Assembly: GCF_013214175.1 (NCBI RefSeq)
Contig: NZ_JABSPA010000007.1
Coordinates: 217,440-281,439, forward strand
From: Colwellia sp.
GTDB taxonomy: Bacteria > Pseudomonadota > Gammaproteobacteria > Enterobacterales > Alteromonadaceae
Direction: 5' to 3'
Length of the DNA stretch: 64,000 nt
The translations under genes and the position numbers were made by a program. This document shows, in pieces, positions 8,738 through 17,537 of this stretch. The notes under the pieces are model-generated. The model was given only the letters and a program-made list of their open reading frames with translations. It ran no database searches and was not told where the DNA came from. How positions within the stretch are numbered: position 1 is the first letter of the stretch; each line of letters begins with the position of its first letter.

Positions 8738-10147
8738 ATGAAAGTACCGTTATTCTCAAGTTTAAAGCTCATGCTTTTAACGCTTTGCTTGTTTGGTCAG
8801 TCAATCTCCGCAAACGCCCAAGAGAAACCCAACGTAGTGTTTTTCTTAGTTGATGATTTAGGTTGGGCGGATACTGCCAGCAACGGCTCAAAAATTTATC
8901 AAACGCCCAATATTGATGCTCTAGCCAAAGAAGGTATGTCTTTTACTGGCGCTTATGCAGCTCACCCTTTATGCATTGGTTCACGTTTTGCTCTGATGAC
9001 AGGTAAATACCCGGCACGCATCAAAAAAAGCAAACAGTTTGGTACCATGCCGCCAAACGAAAAAACCATGGCTGAAGCGTTTAAAGAACAAGGTTACTCG
9101 ACCTTTTTTGCCGGAAAATGGCACTTAGGTAAACCAGGTGCTTACCCTGAAAACCAAGGTTTTGATATTAATGTAGGTGGCCACGATAAAGGCGCTCCAG
9201 CCCATTATTTTTATCCTTACGGTGATAATGACAACGACAGAAAAGTTCCAGGCTTAGACTTAGTCGATAAGAAGGGTGACTACCTAACCGATTCACTCAC
9301 CGAAAAAGCAAACGCCTTTATTAGAAAAAACCAAGACAAACCATTCTTTTTATACCTGTCACATTACGCGGTACATGTACCAATAGAGTCAAAAGAAATT
9401 GATAAACAACAAGCCCAACAGCGTATAGATAAACATGAGTTTATCGGCCCCGCATATAAAGCGTTAGGTCCAGCAAAACAAAAAATGCATCAAGATAATG
9501 CCACTTATGCCGGCATGATTAAAAGCATAGATGACAGTTTAGGCAATATAGTTAAACAGCTCGATGCCTTAAATCTTAGCGATAATACTATTATTGTATT
9601 TACCTCGGATAATGGTGGCGAAAGCACAAAAACAACCGCCTATGGCGGCAAAGCAACGTCAAACTTACCATTAAAGGCAGGTAAGTGTTGGTTATACGAA
9701 GGTGGTATTCGGGTACCGCTTGTAGTGAAGTGGCCAGGAAAAATTGCCCCTAACTCTGCCAGCAACCATTCTGTTGCTGGCACTGATCACTACCCTACTT
9801 TATTAAATTTAGCATCATTACCTGAACAAGCATCACAACATATAGATGGGCAAAGTTACGCCAATACCTTGCTTAATAAAAGCCAAACACCTCGCCCAGC
9901 AATGTTCTGGCATTTTAGAACACAAGGCAATCTAGCTAGAGTTTGTGGCACACCTAGCGGTACGGTTATCAACGATGGAAAACATAAGTTAATAAACTGG
10001 TACGACTCAGGCAATATTGAACTTTATAATGTTAATAAAGATATTGGCGAGACCAATAATATCGCGGATAAAAAACCTAAAGTAACCCAACGTTTAATGA
10101 CAGAGTTGCAAGCTTGGCAAGACAATATGGGCATAGCAGTAGAATAA
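8738..10147 (+). CDS. Sulfatase-family protein with atypical CIGSR active-site motif
   Basis: I choose the ATG at 8738 because AGGAAG precedes it and a signal peptide ending SANA then follows; an in-frame ATG at 8702 has neither. The mature protein shows NVVFFLVDDLGWADTASNG, TPNIDALAKEG, GKWHLGKPG, SHYAVHVPIE and FTSDNGGES. These match S1 sulfatases of the arylsulfatase A/choline-sulfatase-like branch. The formylglycine site reads C-I-G-S-R (Cys79 from this start) in PLCIGSRFALMTGKYP, so the Pro of C-x-P-S-R is Gly. All other hallmarks are intact, so it is likely a real enzyme rather than a pseudogene. Whether the Cys is matured, or acts as another hydrolase, is open. A hypothetical gene follows after 76 bases. 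Confidence 0.9.
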   Translation: MKVPLFSSLKLMLLTLCLFGQSISANAQEKPNVVFFLVDDLGWADTASNGSKIYQTPNIDALAKEGMSFTGAYAAHPLCIGSRFALMTGKYPARIKKSKQFGTMPPNEKTMAEAFKEQGYSTFFAGKWHLGKPGAYPENQGFDINVGGHDKGAPAHYFYPYGDNDNDRKVPGLDLVDKKGDYLTDSLTEKANAFIRKNQDKPFFLYLSHYAVHVPIESKEIDKQQAQQRIDKHEFIGPAYKALGPAKQKMHQDNATYAGMIKSIDDSLGNIVKQLDALNLSDNTIIVFTSDNGGESTKTTAYGGKATSNLPLKAGKCWLYEGGIRVPLVVKWPGKIAPNSASNHSVAGTDHYPTLLNLASLPEQASQHIDGQSYANTLLNKSQTPRPAMFWHFRTQGNLARVCGTPSGTVINDGKHKLINWYDSGNIELYNVNKDIGETNNIADKKPKVTQRLMTELQAWQDNMGIAVE

Positions 10148-10223
10148 GCGATAACTTATTGTAGCAAAGCACAAGAAAACGTAGGATAACTTTTATTAAG
10201 TCATAGAAAAATTATCCTCCCAA

Positions 10224-11027
10224 ATGAAATTACCAAGCTTAGTATTGCTGGCATTATGCATATCATTCTTCAGTAAAGCAGAAAGAATAACGGCGGCTGA
10301 TAAGACCTTCGTTGAAGCTAGTAAGATTAGCAGTTGGAATCACATTAGGGAAAAGCTCGGTGTTTATGCAGAGCTAAATCAAGCCGCACATAAATACCAG
10401 CTTTACAAACGACTCGCCTCTTCCCCAGGTAAAGCTCTATATGAACTCACCTTAGTTAAGAAGTTAATTAACTGGGAACAGCAACACAGTAATGGCTTTG
10501 AAGTATCACTTGATAACCTTAACCTTAACCTTAGTGTTGAACAACTAAATCAATTACACTTTAAGATTAAGCTGTCGCCTGAAAAAAGTATTATCACCTC
10601 TAGTTTAGAGACGCTTAGTAAACAAAATACCTGGTTGAAAAACACCTATAATTATAAAGTAATCTTATTAGTTCAGGCAAATTTCACCTTGATGTTTTAT
10701 GGTGAAAATCACGGTAACTCTAAACAAAAAACACTCTATGCTGCCTACCCCTTTAAATTAGATATTGACTCAAAACAGCACTGGCATGCCATCAATATTA
10801 AACCTGAAGACCTCAACTATTACTGGCAACAAAATTATCAAGAGGAGCCTGCCTTGGTTACTCAGGTTGCTACGCAAAAGTGGCAAGGTTTTATATTGGT
10901 CGCAGAAAGCGGCAATAGTAAGGTCGTTAGGAACTATATACCGACTAGTTTTCCTAAAGAATATACTGAGATCTTTAATGAATTGGACATTACACTGACT
11001 AACTTATACATTACTTCATCACCTTAA
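10224..11027 (+). CDS. Exported protein of unknown function
   Basis: The 267-residue product begins with a short signal peptide (KLPSLVLLALCISFFSKA). No family was recognised. The rest alternates amphipathic strands and Leu/Asn-rich stretches, including an NLNLNLSVEQLNQLH segment, without cysteines or metal motifs. It follows the CIGSR sulfatase on the same strand, so it may be co-transcribed with it. The codon usage and length support a real gene. Confidence 0.65.
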   Translation: MKLPSLVLLALCISFFSKAERITAADKTFVEASKISSWNHIREKLGVYAELNQAAHKYQLYKRLASSPGKALYELTLVKKLINWEQQHSNGFEVSLDNLNLNLSVEQLNQLHFKIKLSPEKSIITSSLETLSKQNTWLKNTYNYKVILLVQANFTLMFYGENHGNSKQKTLYAAYPFKLDIDSKQHWHAINIKPEDLNYYWQQNYQEEPALVTQVATQKWQGFILVAESGNSKVVRNYIPTSFPKEYTEIFNELDITLTNLYITSSP

Positions 11028-11093
11028 AGGTAGACACTATAGCAGCAGGGGTAAGTAAATTTACATTGATTGACCTAGTATGATTAATTGTTG

Positions 11094-12308
11094 TTAACAG
11101 CTATCATATTTATTCGCCCACACTAGCGCACTTTGATAAAAACCGCTAACTTCATCATAATTCACTCGCACCATTTCGGCATTCCGCTTAGTGTTATACC
11201 AACTACCTTGCTCATAACAACTAACCGCATTAAGAATATATTTTAACGAAGATGGTCTGTCATGAGTAAGCGCCGAAACAACTTCCGGAGCAAGAGGTAA
11301 AGTGGCCAGTATTTTTTCAAGAGGTGCGTCAAGTATTGCTCCTAATAATGAAAACAGTCCGACCATAAAGCCAGCATCCGCAAGTTCAGGCATAGTCTTT
11401 TCTGTCATTAATTCACAAAACTTAGCTCTGATAATAGCGATACGAATTAACTCTTGAGGTTTATCTTTTGCTAAAATCCCAGCACTAAGTAGTAATATTA
11501 GTTTCTTAGTTTCAACCTCACCTAAATAGACCAGCGCATTCTTAATCGAGGTTACCTTCTGAGTTAAAGGTAAAATGCCAGAATTAATATACTTAAATAG
11601 TTTAAAACTCAAACCGACATCACGTGAAAATAAATCGGTGAGGTTATTAATATTTAGCTGCATTCTTAAACATTCTTGCATTAAATTAACCAAAACAACA
11701 TGGCTTGAATCTATTTCTTGATTTTCCGACATTTCAGGTTTGCAAAAATAATAGCCTTGAAAAAAATGAAAACCTAATTTCTTTGCCTGTAAAAATTCCG
11801 CTTTCGTTTCAATTTTTTCGGCTAGAATCTTTAAGTTCTTTCTCTTTTTTAATTTATTAATTAACGGCGCTATTTCATCAAGGGGTGTTGCTTGAATATC
11901 AAATTTTATCAGTTTTACTAACTTGAGAAAGCGATTCCACTCTGGCTTGTAGACGAAATCATCTAAAGCTAAATGGTAACCTTGGTGGTACAAGGTTAGA
12001 CATGCTTGATAGACCTCATCAGATGGGGTAACTGTTTCGAGTATTTCTATCATGACTTCTTTTGGCGGCAATATTAATGGTAAGCCAGTTAAAATAGACT
12101 CTTCTGAAAAATTGATTAATGCTGGTTTTCCAGAAGTAACAACGGCTAACCCTTGACTGAGGTGAGTTCGCATGACTAATTTTGATGTTGCTTTATGTGG
12201 ATCTATATTTGGAAAAACATTCTCAGGGCCGCCCCTGTACAGCAGCTCGTAAGCTACAACATTTTCCTTACGATTTAGTATCGCCTGCCGTGCGGTATAA
12301 ACTTTCAT
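11094..12308 (-). CDS. EAL-like plus HDOD signalling protein (YuxH type)
   Basis: This 404-residue cytoplasmic protein has an N-terminal EAL-like domain (about 1-195) and a C-terminal HDOD domain (about 200-390). The EAL signature is degenerate: AYELLYRGG replaces the canonical E-A-L/V context, and LALDDFVYKPEW keeps the DDF but not the following GTG. The HDOD part shows LFSRDVGLSFKLFKYINSG and IKNALVYLGEVETKKLILLLS. YuxH-type proteins are thought to bind rather than hydrolyse cyclic-di-GMP; activity here is doubtful. It is convergent with the gene at 10224. The start ATG has AGGGA further upstream than ideal. Confidence 0.85.
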   Translation of the reverse strand: MKVYTARQAILNRKENVVAYELLYRGGPENVFPNIDPHKATSKLVMRTHLSQGLAVVTSGKPALINFSEESILTGLPLILPPKEVMIEILETVTPSDEVYQACLTLYHQGYHLALDDFVYKPEWNRFLKLVKLIKFDIQATPLDEIAPLINKLKKRKNLKILAEKIETKAEFLQAKKLGFHFFQGYYFCKPEMSENQEIDSSHVVLVNLMQECLRMQLNINNLTDLFSRDVGLSFKLFKYINSGILPLTQKVTSIKNALVYLGEVETKKLILLLSAGILAKDKPQELIRIAIIRAKFCELMTEKTMPELADAGFMVGLFSLLGAILDAPLEKILATLPLAPEVVSALTHDRPSSLKYILNAVSCYEQGSWYNTKRNAEMVRVNYDEVSGFYQSALVWANKYDSC

Positions 12309-12502
12309 GATTGGTTGTTATTATTCCCTTAAATACAAATTAGATAAGAACTAGCTAAGAACAATTATGATGAAAAGCGTAGTACCTTGTTTTTTCAGAT
12401 GAAAAACGTGACCATTTTATATAAAAAATACAGTATATTCCACAAATAAACCTCCATAACTGCATCAATATCAAGTAATCATATTCGATAATAATACCCA
12501 AC

Positions 12503-13102
12503 CTACACAGCAAGAGAAATATAACCAATGTTATGAGCATTATTACTGCGCTTAGGCATAATATCCTCAAAGTTATGTTGCTTCATTTTGCTATCTAACA
12601 AAGTCACTAAACGTTGTGCTTGTACTGGTTGCTGATTAATTAAGTTTACTTGTTCTGCTCGATCGTCAGCCAAGTTATACAGCTCAAATCGCTCATCAGT
12701 GAAGAAATAAATCAATTTCCACTTGTCACTAATCACCGAAATGGCAGGCTCTACGCCTCCTTCAATGAAATCAGCACCATTATAAAATGTGCCCTCAAAC
12801 TGATAAGGCATAGCGAAAAACTGCGATCTATTGGTAAAAATTTCTGGTACTTGTTTACTCGAAAAAAATTTCGACCAATCCATGCCGTCAATATCATCTC
12901 GTTGCTCTACATTGACACCCGCAACACTTAGTACTGTGCTGTAAATGTCTTCAATCATCACTGGCGCAGTATTGGTAATATTGGCGGTAATGCCTGCTGG
13001 CCACTTAACGACGCCAGGTACTCGATTACCACCTTCGTAATTACTACATCCCGATAAACCAGGCAATGACAAAGCCACGAGCACCTGACAGTATTTCACC
13101 AT
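12503..13102 (-). pseudogene. Internally deleted lipoprotein sulfatase remnant
   Basis: This 199-codon frame starts with a good ribosome-binding site (GGAG, eight bases) and a lipoprotein-like leader ending LSGC at about residues 16-19. It jumps directly into NYEGGNRVPGVVKWPAGI, which in S1 sulfatases sits in the last third of the protein. The remainder (WKLIYFFTDERFELYNLADDRAEQVNL) is an ordinary sulfatase C-terminus. The catalytic N-terminal domain, with formylglycine site and metal ligands, is absent. The simplest reading is an in-frame internal deletion of roughly 250-300 codons in a former sulfatase gene. It could still be expressed as a lipoprotein but cannot be a sulfatase. Confidence 0.8.
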
Positions 13103-13680
13103 TCAACTTTCTCCAGCAAGTTAACAAATAAATATTTGCTAACTCTATTTATGTTAAGCGTACTTAGACGACTATTATTAGTTATAAAATTTGCCATTAA
13201 GCTAGAACTAAAAAATAGGTTTTCCCTGTTATTTATGTAGGGAAATAAGTAGCTATGATATTTGATAGTCGATTTACTCTATTCCTAGGGTAAATTATTA
13301 CCCAAATACCAGAAACACCTCTTCATCACTAAACACCACAGTATTTGTGACCTATTGTCTGAATTTAGCCGCCCAGCTCAGTCAACAATTGAATGATATA
13401 AGTAAAAAACAACCAAAAATATTAGGAGATGTTGAGTTTATTATGTTTCAAATTAGCAAACATGATTCATCCTTTTATAAAGGTGAGTCAGATTCATTCA
13501 AATAATGGCATCTTAGTTTTAACGACATAAGCTTAGTTTTTCGGGAGATGATGGTTTTGTGCAACACCTGCTCGGTTAATAATTATCCTTTATATTTGAA
13601 AATGTAAATTAACCCTCATTAATGCCAATTGTTTACTCCCAGAAGAATTTTATTTATATGTTATTAAGGATGAGAACTAA
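13103..13680. other. Gene-free gap with a palindrome
   Basis: This 578-base gap has no supportable gene. It contains GGGTAA-N4-TTACCC at 13288-13303, a perfect inverted repeat about 190 bases upstream of the sulfatase remnant, and a looser TTCCCT...AGGGAA pair near 13216-13238. A 20-codon frame at 13442-13505 was judged too short to call. Confidence 0.4.
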
Positions 13681-14730
13681 ATGAATGATTTTTCAAATAT
13701 GAATGTATTAATTTGCGATGACTCTATAGCTAATGCATTAATATTGACGAAGTTAGTGGAAGATGAAGTGGGAGCTAATGTTATAACTCTTACGGATCCT
13801 AGGAAAATCAAACCAACATTAGTAGAGCAATCTATCGATTTAATGTTACTAGATTTAGAAATGCCGCACATAAATGGTTTTGAAGTAATGGAAAGTGTAA
13901 GAAAAACATACAAACCGGATCAATTACCCGTGATAATAATAACAGGTCTTGCTGGAAAATTAACTAGGAATAGGGCGCTAACCCATGGTGCTAACGATTT
14001 TCTGAATAAACCTATAGACCAGATTGAAGTTGAATTACGTGTCAAAAACTTACTCAAAATTCGAAAAAGTTATATCCTACATAAAAGGTCTAATGAGCAA
14101 CTCGAAAAAAAGATACAACAGAGAACAATTGAACTAAATCAATCAATTAAAGGTTTGTTGTCTAGTTTAGCAAGAGCAGGAGAACTGAAAGATAATGAAA
14201 CAGGTAAGCATGTAATTAGAGTCGGGAAGTTTGCTCGAATAATAGCAGATGGTTATGGTTTGCCATCAAATATTGCAAAAATGATAGAACTTACAGCACC
14301 GTTACACGATATAGGGAAAATTGGTATACCTGATAATATATTGTTAAAACCTGGGAAGCTTAATGAACAAGAAAGAAAGATTATGAACAAGCATACTTCT
14401 TATGCGAATTTAATAATAGGGGAACATGATTCACCATTGATTCAAATGGCTAAATCTATCGCAATGAGTCATCACGAATGTTGGGATGGCTCTGGTTATC
14501 CAAATAAATTGCAGGAGGAGTCAATCCCAATAGAAGGAAGAATTACGGCCATTGCAGATGTTTTTGATGCATTAACATCAAATAGACCCTATAAAGTTGC
14601 ATGGCCATTTGATGAAGCAGTGCATTATATTAAAGACCAATCAAATAAATCTTTTGATCCCTCATTAGTTGTGGTTTTTATGAATAACTTGCTAGATATC
14701 GAAGAGGTAAGCAAACAATTAGCTGATTAA
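13681..14730 (+). CDS. Response regulator with HD-GYP phosphodiesterase domain (RpfG type)
   Basis: The 349-residue protein has a receiver domain (about 5-125; acidic pair D13/D14, phospho-acceptor D58 in LMLLDLEMP, Lys in FLNKPID) joined by a helical linker to an HD-GYP domain (about 165-345). The catalytic residues HDIGK and the GYP loop in HHECWDGSGYP are intact, and FDALTSNRPYK follows, so hydrolysis of cyclic-di-GMP is likely. It is cytoplasmic. No histidine kinase is adjacent; a HDOD protein and a PAS-AraC regulator follow on separate units, forming a signalling patch. The start codon follows AAGGATGAG at the right distance. Confidence 0.93.
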   Translation: MNDFSNMNVLICDDSIANALILTKLVEDEVGANVITLTDPRKIKPTLVEQSIDLMLLDLEMPHINGFEVMESVRKTYKPDQLPVIIITGLAGKLTRNRALTHGANDFLNKPIDQIEVELRVKNLLKIRKSYILHKRSNEQLEKKIQQRTIELNQSIKGLLSSLARAGELKDNETGKHVIRVGKFARIIADGYGLPSNIAKMIELTAPLHDIGKIGIPDNILLKPGKLNEQERKIMNKHTSYANLIIGEHDSPLIQMAKSIAMSHHECWDGSGYPNKLQEESIPIEGRITAIADVFDALTSNRPYKVAWPFDEAVHYIKDQSNKSFDPSLVVVFMNNLLDIEEVSKQLAD

Positions 14731-14838
14731 ATAGTCTTTTTCAAACATTACACGAATTCCATCATAAATCGATTCTGGAAAACTTTGCAATTACTTATTG
14801 TCTCGCTATGTGGATACTCTAAATATCAATGAACTGAA

Positions 14839-14866
14839 TTTATTTATTTATTTATTTATTTATTTA
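14839..14866 (+). repeat. TTTA tetranucleotide repeat, seven copies
   Basis: Seven perfect copies of TTTA lie in the gap after the HD-GYP gene. Copy number of such tracts can vary by replication slippage. It is not inside a gene, and its position relative to a promoter is unknown. Confidence 0.95.
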
Positions 14867-14952
14867 GGAAGTGGCCCTGTAAGCAGGTTATTTATCTTAA
14901 CGTATCTAATAAAAGTAGACATTTTCGGTGCTAATATTGCTTAGCCCAAGCC

Positions 14953-14990
14953 GTAAGCACATATGTGGCATTTACGAGCAATGAGGAGTC
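14953..14990 (+). repeat. Dispersed element copy 1 (inverted relative to copy at 17401)
   Basis: A 23-bp block starting GTAAGCACATATGTGG matches the opposite strand at 17416-17438 in 22 of 23 bases, and the similarity continues more weakly to GAGTC (about 32 of 38). The centre CACATATGTG is itself palindromic. The two copies bracket the HDOD and PAS-AraC genes. Confidence 0.75.
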
Positions 14991-15084
14991 AATCTACAGC
15001 TTAAGTCTTTACATATATTTCCTAAAATCTACACTTCCTCAGTAGAAAAAAATTTAAAGTGCGAACTAATATCACACTTTGTTC

Positions 15085-15108
15085 ATGAGTATGAGTATGA
15101 GTATGAGT
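15085..15108 (+). repeat. ATGAGT hexanucleotide repeat, four copies
   Basis: Four perfect tandem copies of ATGAGT lie about 240 bases upstream of the HDOD gene. Together with the TTTA tract and the 38-bp element this 620-base gap (14731-15352) holds no visible gene. Confidence 0.9.
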
Positions 15109-15352
15109 ATTTATAGAAGATATTGGGTTGATGATGTAGTTTTTTATTTCACGGATTCAATTCAAAGATAAAAGCAATAATGATTAGTGTTATTACCTTT
15201 GTCATATATGGCGTTTATTTATCAGGATAGTACGATTGGTATTCATCGAATACTAGTTTTTAGCTACAAGAGAAAAACATTTCAACTGAGTCCTAAAAGT
15301 TGCAACGAGCAATTTGGCAAATAATGAAACGCTAAAGTCTAGGGGAATGTAT

Positions 15353-16009
15353 ATGTATGATTTAGATAATCACAAAACAACTCCAATCGTATCTAGTTTT
15401 CAAGCCTCCTTAAAACCACAAATTTTGACTTATATCCAATTATGCTTAGAAAAAGAAAAGCCATATATCAATAATATTGCAGATCTGATTTCAGCTGATG
15501 CAGGTATTTCTTCTGCGATCTTAAAAATAACAAATTCACCTTTCTATGGAATTAATGGGAACATTTATGATATTAAACAGGCTATTAAAGTGATTGGGTT
15601 AAGGGCCGTTAATGGACTAATAGCGGCGTTAATATTGAAATCATCCATTCAAGATGAAGCATTCGTTTCCTTAGAGTGTTTTGATGATGACTCACTTGAT
15701 GTGGCTAATGATATGACATTTACTGATAATAAAGTAAAAAATACAATACCCATGGATAGGTTAATTGCCAGTGGTTTATTTGTAAACTGCTGTATCCCTT
15801 TGTTAGCAATCAAATTTGAAAACTATAAAAAAACATTAATGAAGGCCAACTATTTTGAACTCGAGGAACAAGTAAATCAACCGAATCATGCTATTTTAGG
15901 TTATTATCTGGCGTCTTCTTGGCATTTCCCTAAAGAACTATGTACATTAATTTCAAGACGTAAGGAATTAGCTATACAGCTAAAGTATCGGGTAATAATG
16001 AGCAATTAG
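15353..16009 (+). CDS. HDOD domain protein
   Basis: From the ATG at 15353 the product is 218 residues; AGGGGA lies six bases before it, whereas the longer frame begins at a TTG (15314) with no site. The sequence is a HDOD-type module: INNIADLISADAGISSAILKITNSPFYG, then IYDIKQAIKVIGLRAVNGLIAALIL, and later CCIPLLAIKFENYKK. The middle carries an acidic insert. HDOD proteins are signalling scaffolds with no enzymatic HD residues. It is short compared with full HDOD regulators and has no partner domain. It converges with the PAS-AraC gene. Confidence 0.8.
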   Translation: MYDLDNHKTTPIVSSFQASLKPQILTYIQLCLEKEKPYINNIADLISADAGISSAILKITNSPFYGINGNIYDIKQAIKVIGLRAVNGLIAALILKSSIQDEAFVSLECFDDDSLDVANDMTFTDNKVKNTIPMDRLIASGLFVNCCIPLLAIKFENYKKTLMKANYFELEEQVNQPNHAILGYYLASSWHFPKELCTLISRRKELAIQLKYRVIMSN

Positions 16010-16132
16010 ACTCCGCAGCATTAAAATAGCTGAACATAATTGTCGAACGTTAGAAATGAGACTAATGACTATTTAAGCTTCGACTCCACAATCGTATTTG
16101 TAACAGAACAAAAATTAATTCTTATGGGAAGT

Positions 16133-16990
16133 TTATTTTGTCTTCTCTAGTTGCAAAGAGTTAGAGGATGTAACTTTTTCTGCACAATATTTCTTATATA
16201 CCTTGGAAAAATAGCCCGCATGTTTAAAGCCGACTGCATAGGCTGTTTCCGCTAGAGTACGATGAGTTTTACTTTGAATATAATGATGTGCTTTTTCAAG
16301 ACGTATGGTTCTAACAAATTGTGCTGCCGTTAATCCGCTTTCTCGTTTTATTTTACGTTGTATGGTAGAACGACTCATAAATAATTTGACTGCTAGCGTG
16401 TCTATATCAAGTCCAATGATACCTATATTTTCGAGCACACAATTCCGCACTTTATTGATAAAATCATTGTCGAAATTTTTCGCCTTATTGCGTGCAATGA
16501 GTTCAGTTGTGCGTACTTCGACCATTTCCTCAAGGATGTCTCCTAGGCTCTTCAACTCAATCTCGGCCAGTTTTCGAGCGGTGATGTCGACGAAACTGAT
16601 TACTATTTCATAAAAGTCACCTGTACTACTGAATATAGGAAACCCATTGACTGTAACCCAAACGACATCCTTGAACATTGGCCTATAAATGCCTAACTCT
16701 TGATTTTTAACTGCTTTCTTACTGGTTAACACTCTATTTACAGGGAAATCTTCGGGTGATAAAGTGTTATTATCTAAATCTATAAATTCCCATGCAGAAT
16801 CGCGAGCATCTTTACCCAACATATGTCCATTATGTAGACCAAGAAGTTCTGATGCTTTGAGATTATTCATAATAATAGAAGTATCCGGTGCATGCACAAC
16901 AATGCCGGCTTCAAGGGTATTTAGCAAACCTTGATAACGCTCTTCGTTTATCCCTAAAGCTGCTTTTATTTGTCTACCTTCAGTCTGCAT
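16133..16990 (-). CDS. PAS sensor fused to AraC-type HTH regulator
   Basis: The 285-residue protein carries a PAS domain (about 15-130; NTLEAGIVVHAPDTSI, LLGLHNGHMLGKDA, VTVNGFPIFSSTGDFYEIVISFVDIT), a coiled linker and an AraC-type DNA-binding domain (about 180-275; LDIDTLAVKLFMSRSTIQRKIKR and TLAETAYAVGFKHAGYFSKVYKKY). It is therefore a one-component transcription regulator responding to a small ligand or redox cue. Its target is unknown; the nearest genes are HDOD and the RAYT element. The start has AGGAGG-like bases upstream (CAGGAGGTAAA). Confidence 0.88.
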   Translation of the reverse strand: MQTEGRQIKAALGINEERYQGLLNTLEAGIVVHAPDTSIIMNNLKASELLGLHNGHMLGKDARDSAWEFIDLDNNTLSPEDFPVNRVLTSKKAVKNQELGIYRPMFKDVVWVTVNGFPIFSSTGDFYEIVISFVDITARKLAEIELKSLGDILEEMVEVRTTELIARNKAKNFDNDFINKVRNCVLENIGIIGLDIDTLAVKLFMSRSTIQRKIKRESGLTAAQFVRTIRLEKAHHYIQSKTHRTLAETAYAVGFKHAGYFSKVYKKYCAEKVTSSNSLQLEKTK

Positions 16991-17537
16991 ACATTTTACC
17001 TCCTGTTATTCTTAGCTTCTAGCTAATTTAAATTCCGTTTTATTTCATCATTTAATCTAACGATCTAATAATGGACAATAATTGTTGAGGAACGCAGATG
17101 GCTCCTCTTTCAAAGCAAGCGATATATATTCATTAATTTTAAAATGTATGTAACAAGTCCAAGTATATTAGGTTTTTGATGGGGAGTTATTCCGATACAT
17201 TTACTTATAGCACTTGATTCCTTTATATGGCTCAATAAATTAAAAAAACACATATCAACCCAATATTTTCTAAAAAAAATCATGTTGATTACTTCTATGT
17301 AATCTTAGTAAGCAATTTTAACCATGTATAAAAAGCAGTCATTTTGTACAGGGATATTTTAAAATTTATTACGCAGAAGTAAATATCTATTTTTTAAATT
17401 GACTCAACAGTGTTAGTAAATGCCACAAATGTGCTTACTATTTATCAAGACAAATGCCTCAACAATACATTTGTTCTGCTTGGTGTGGATTAGCCCTAAC
17501 TCTATCTGGCTAGTTTTACTGCCTGAGTTCATTAACG
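16991..17537. other. Gene-free gap
   Basis: About 550 AT-rich bases without a supportable gene. It contains the second copy of the 38-bp dispersed element (17401-17438). No continuation of the truncated ATPase is found at its right side when read on the minus strand. Confidence 0.4.
17401..17438 (-). repeat. Dispersed element copy 2
   Basis: This is the inverse copy of the element at 14953-14990; 17416-17438 carries GTAAATGCCACAAATGTG and continues to CTTAC. See the partner entry for identity. Confidence 0.75.

Noticed and set aside
13442..13505. 20-codon frame starting MFQISKH
   Set aside because: Ribosome-binding site too far and length too short to call a gene.
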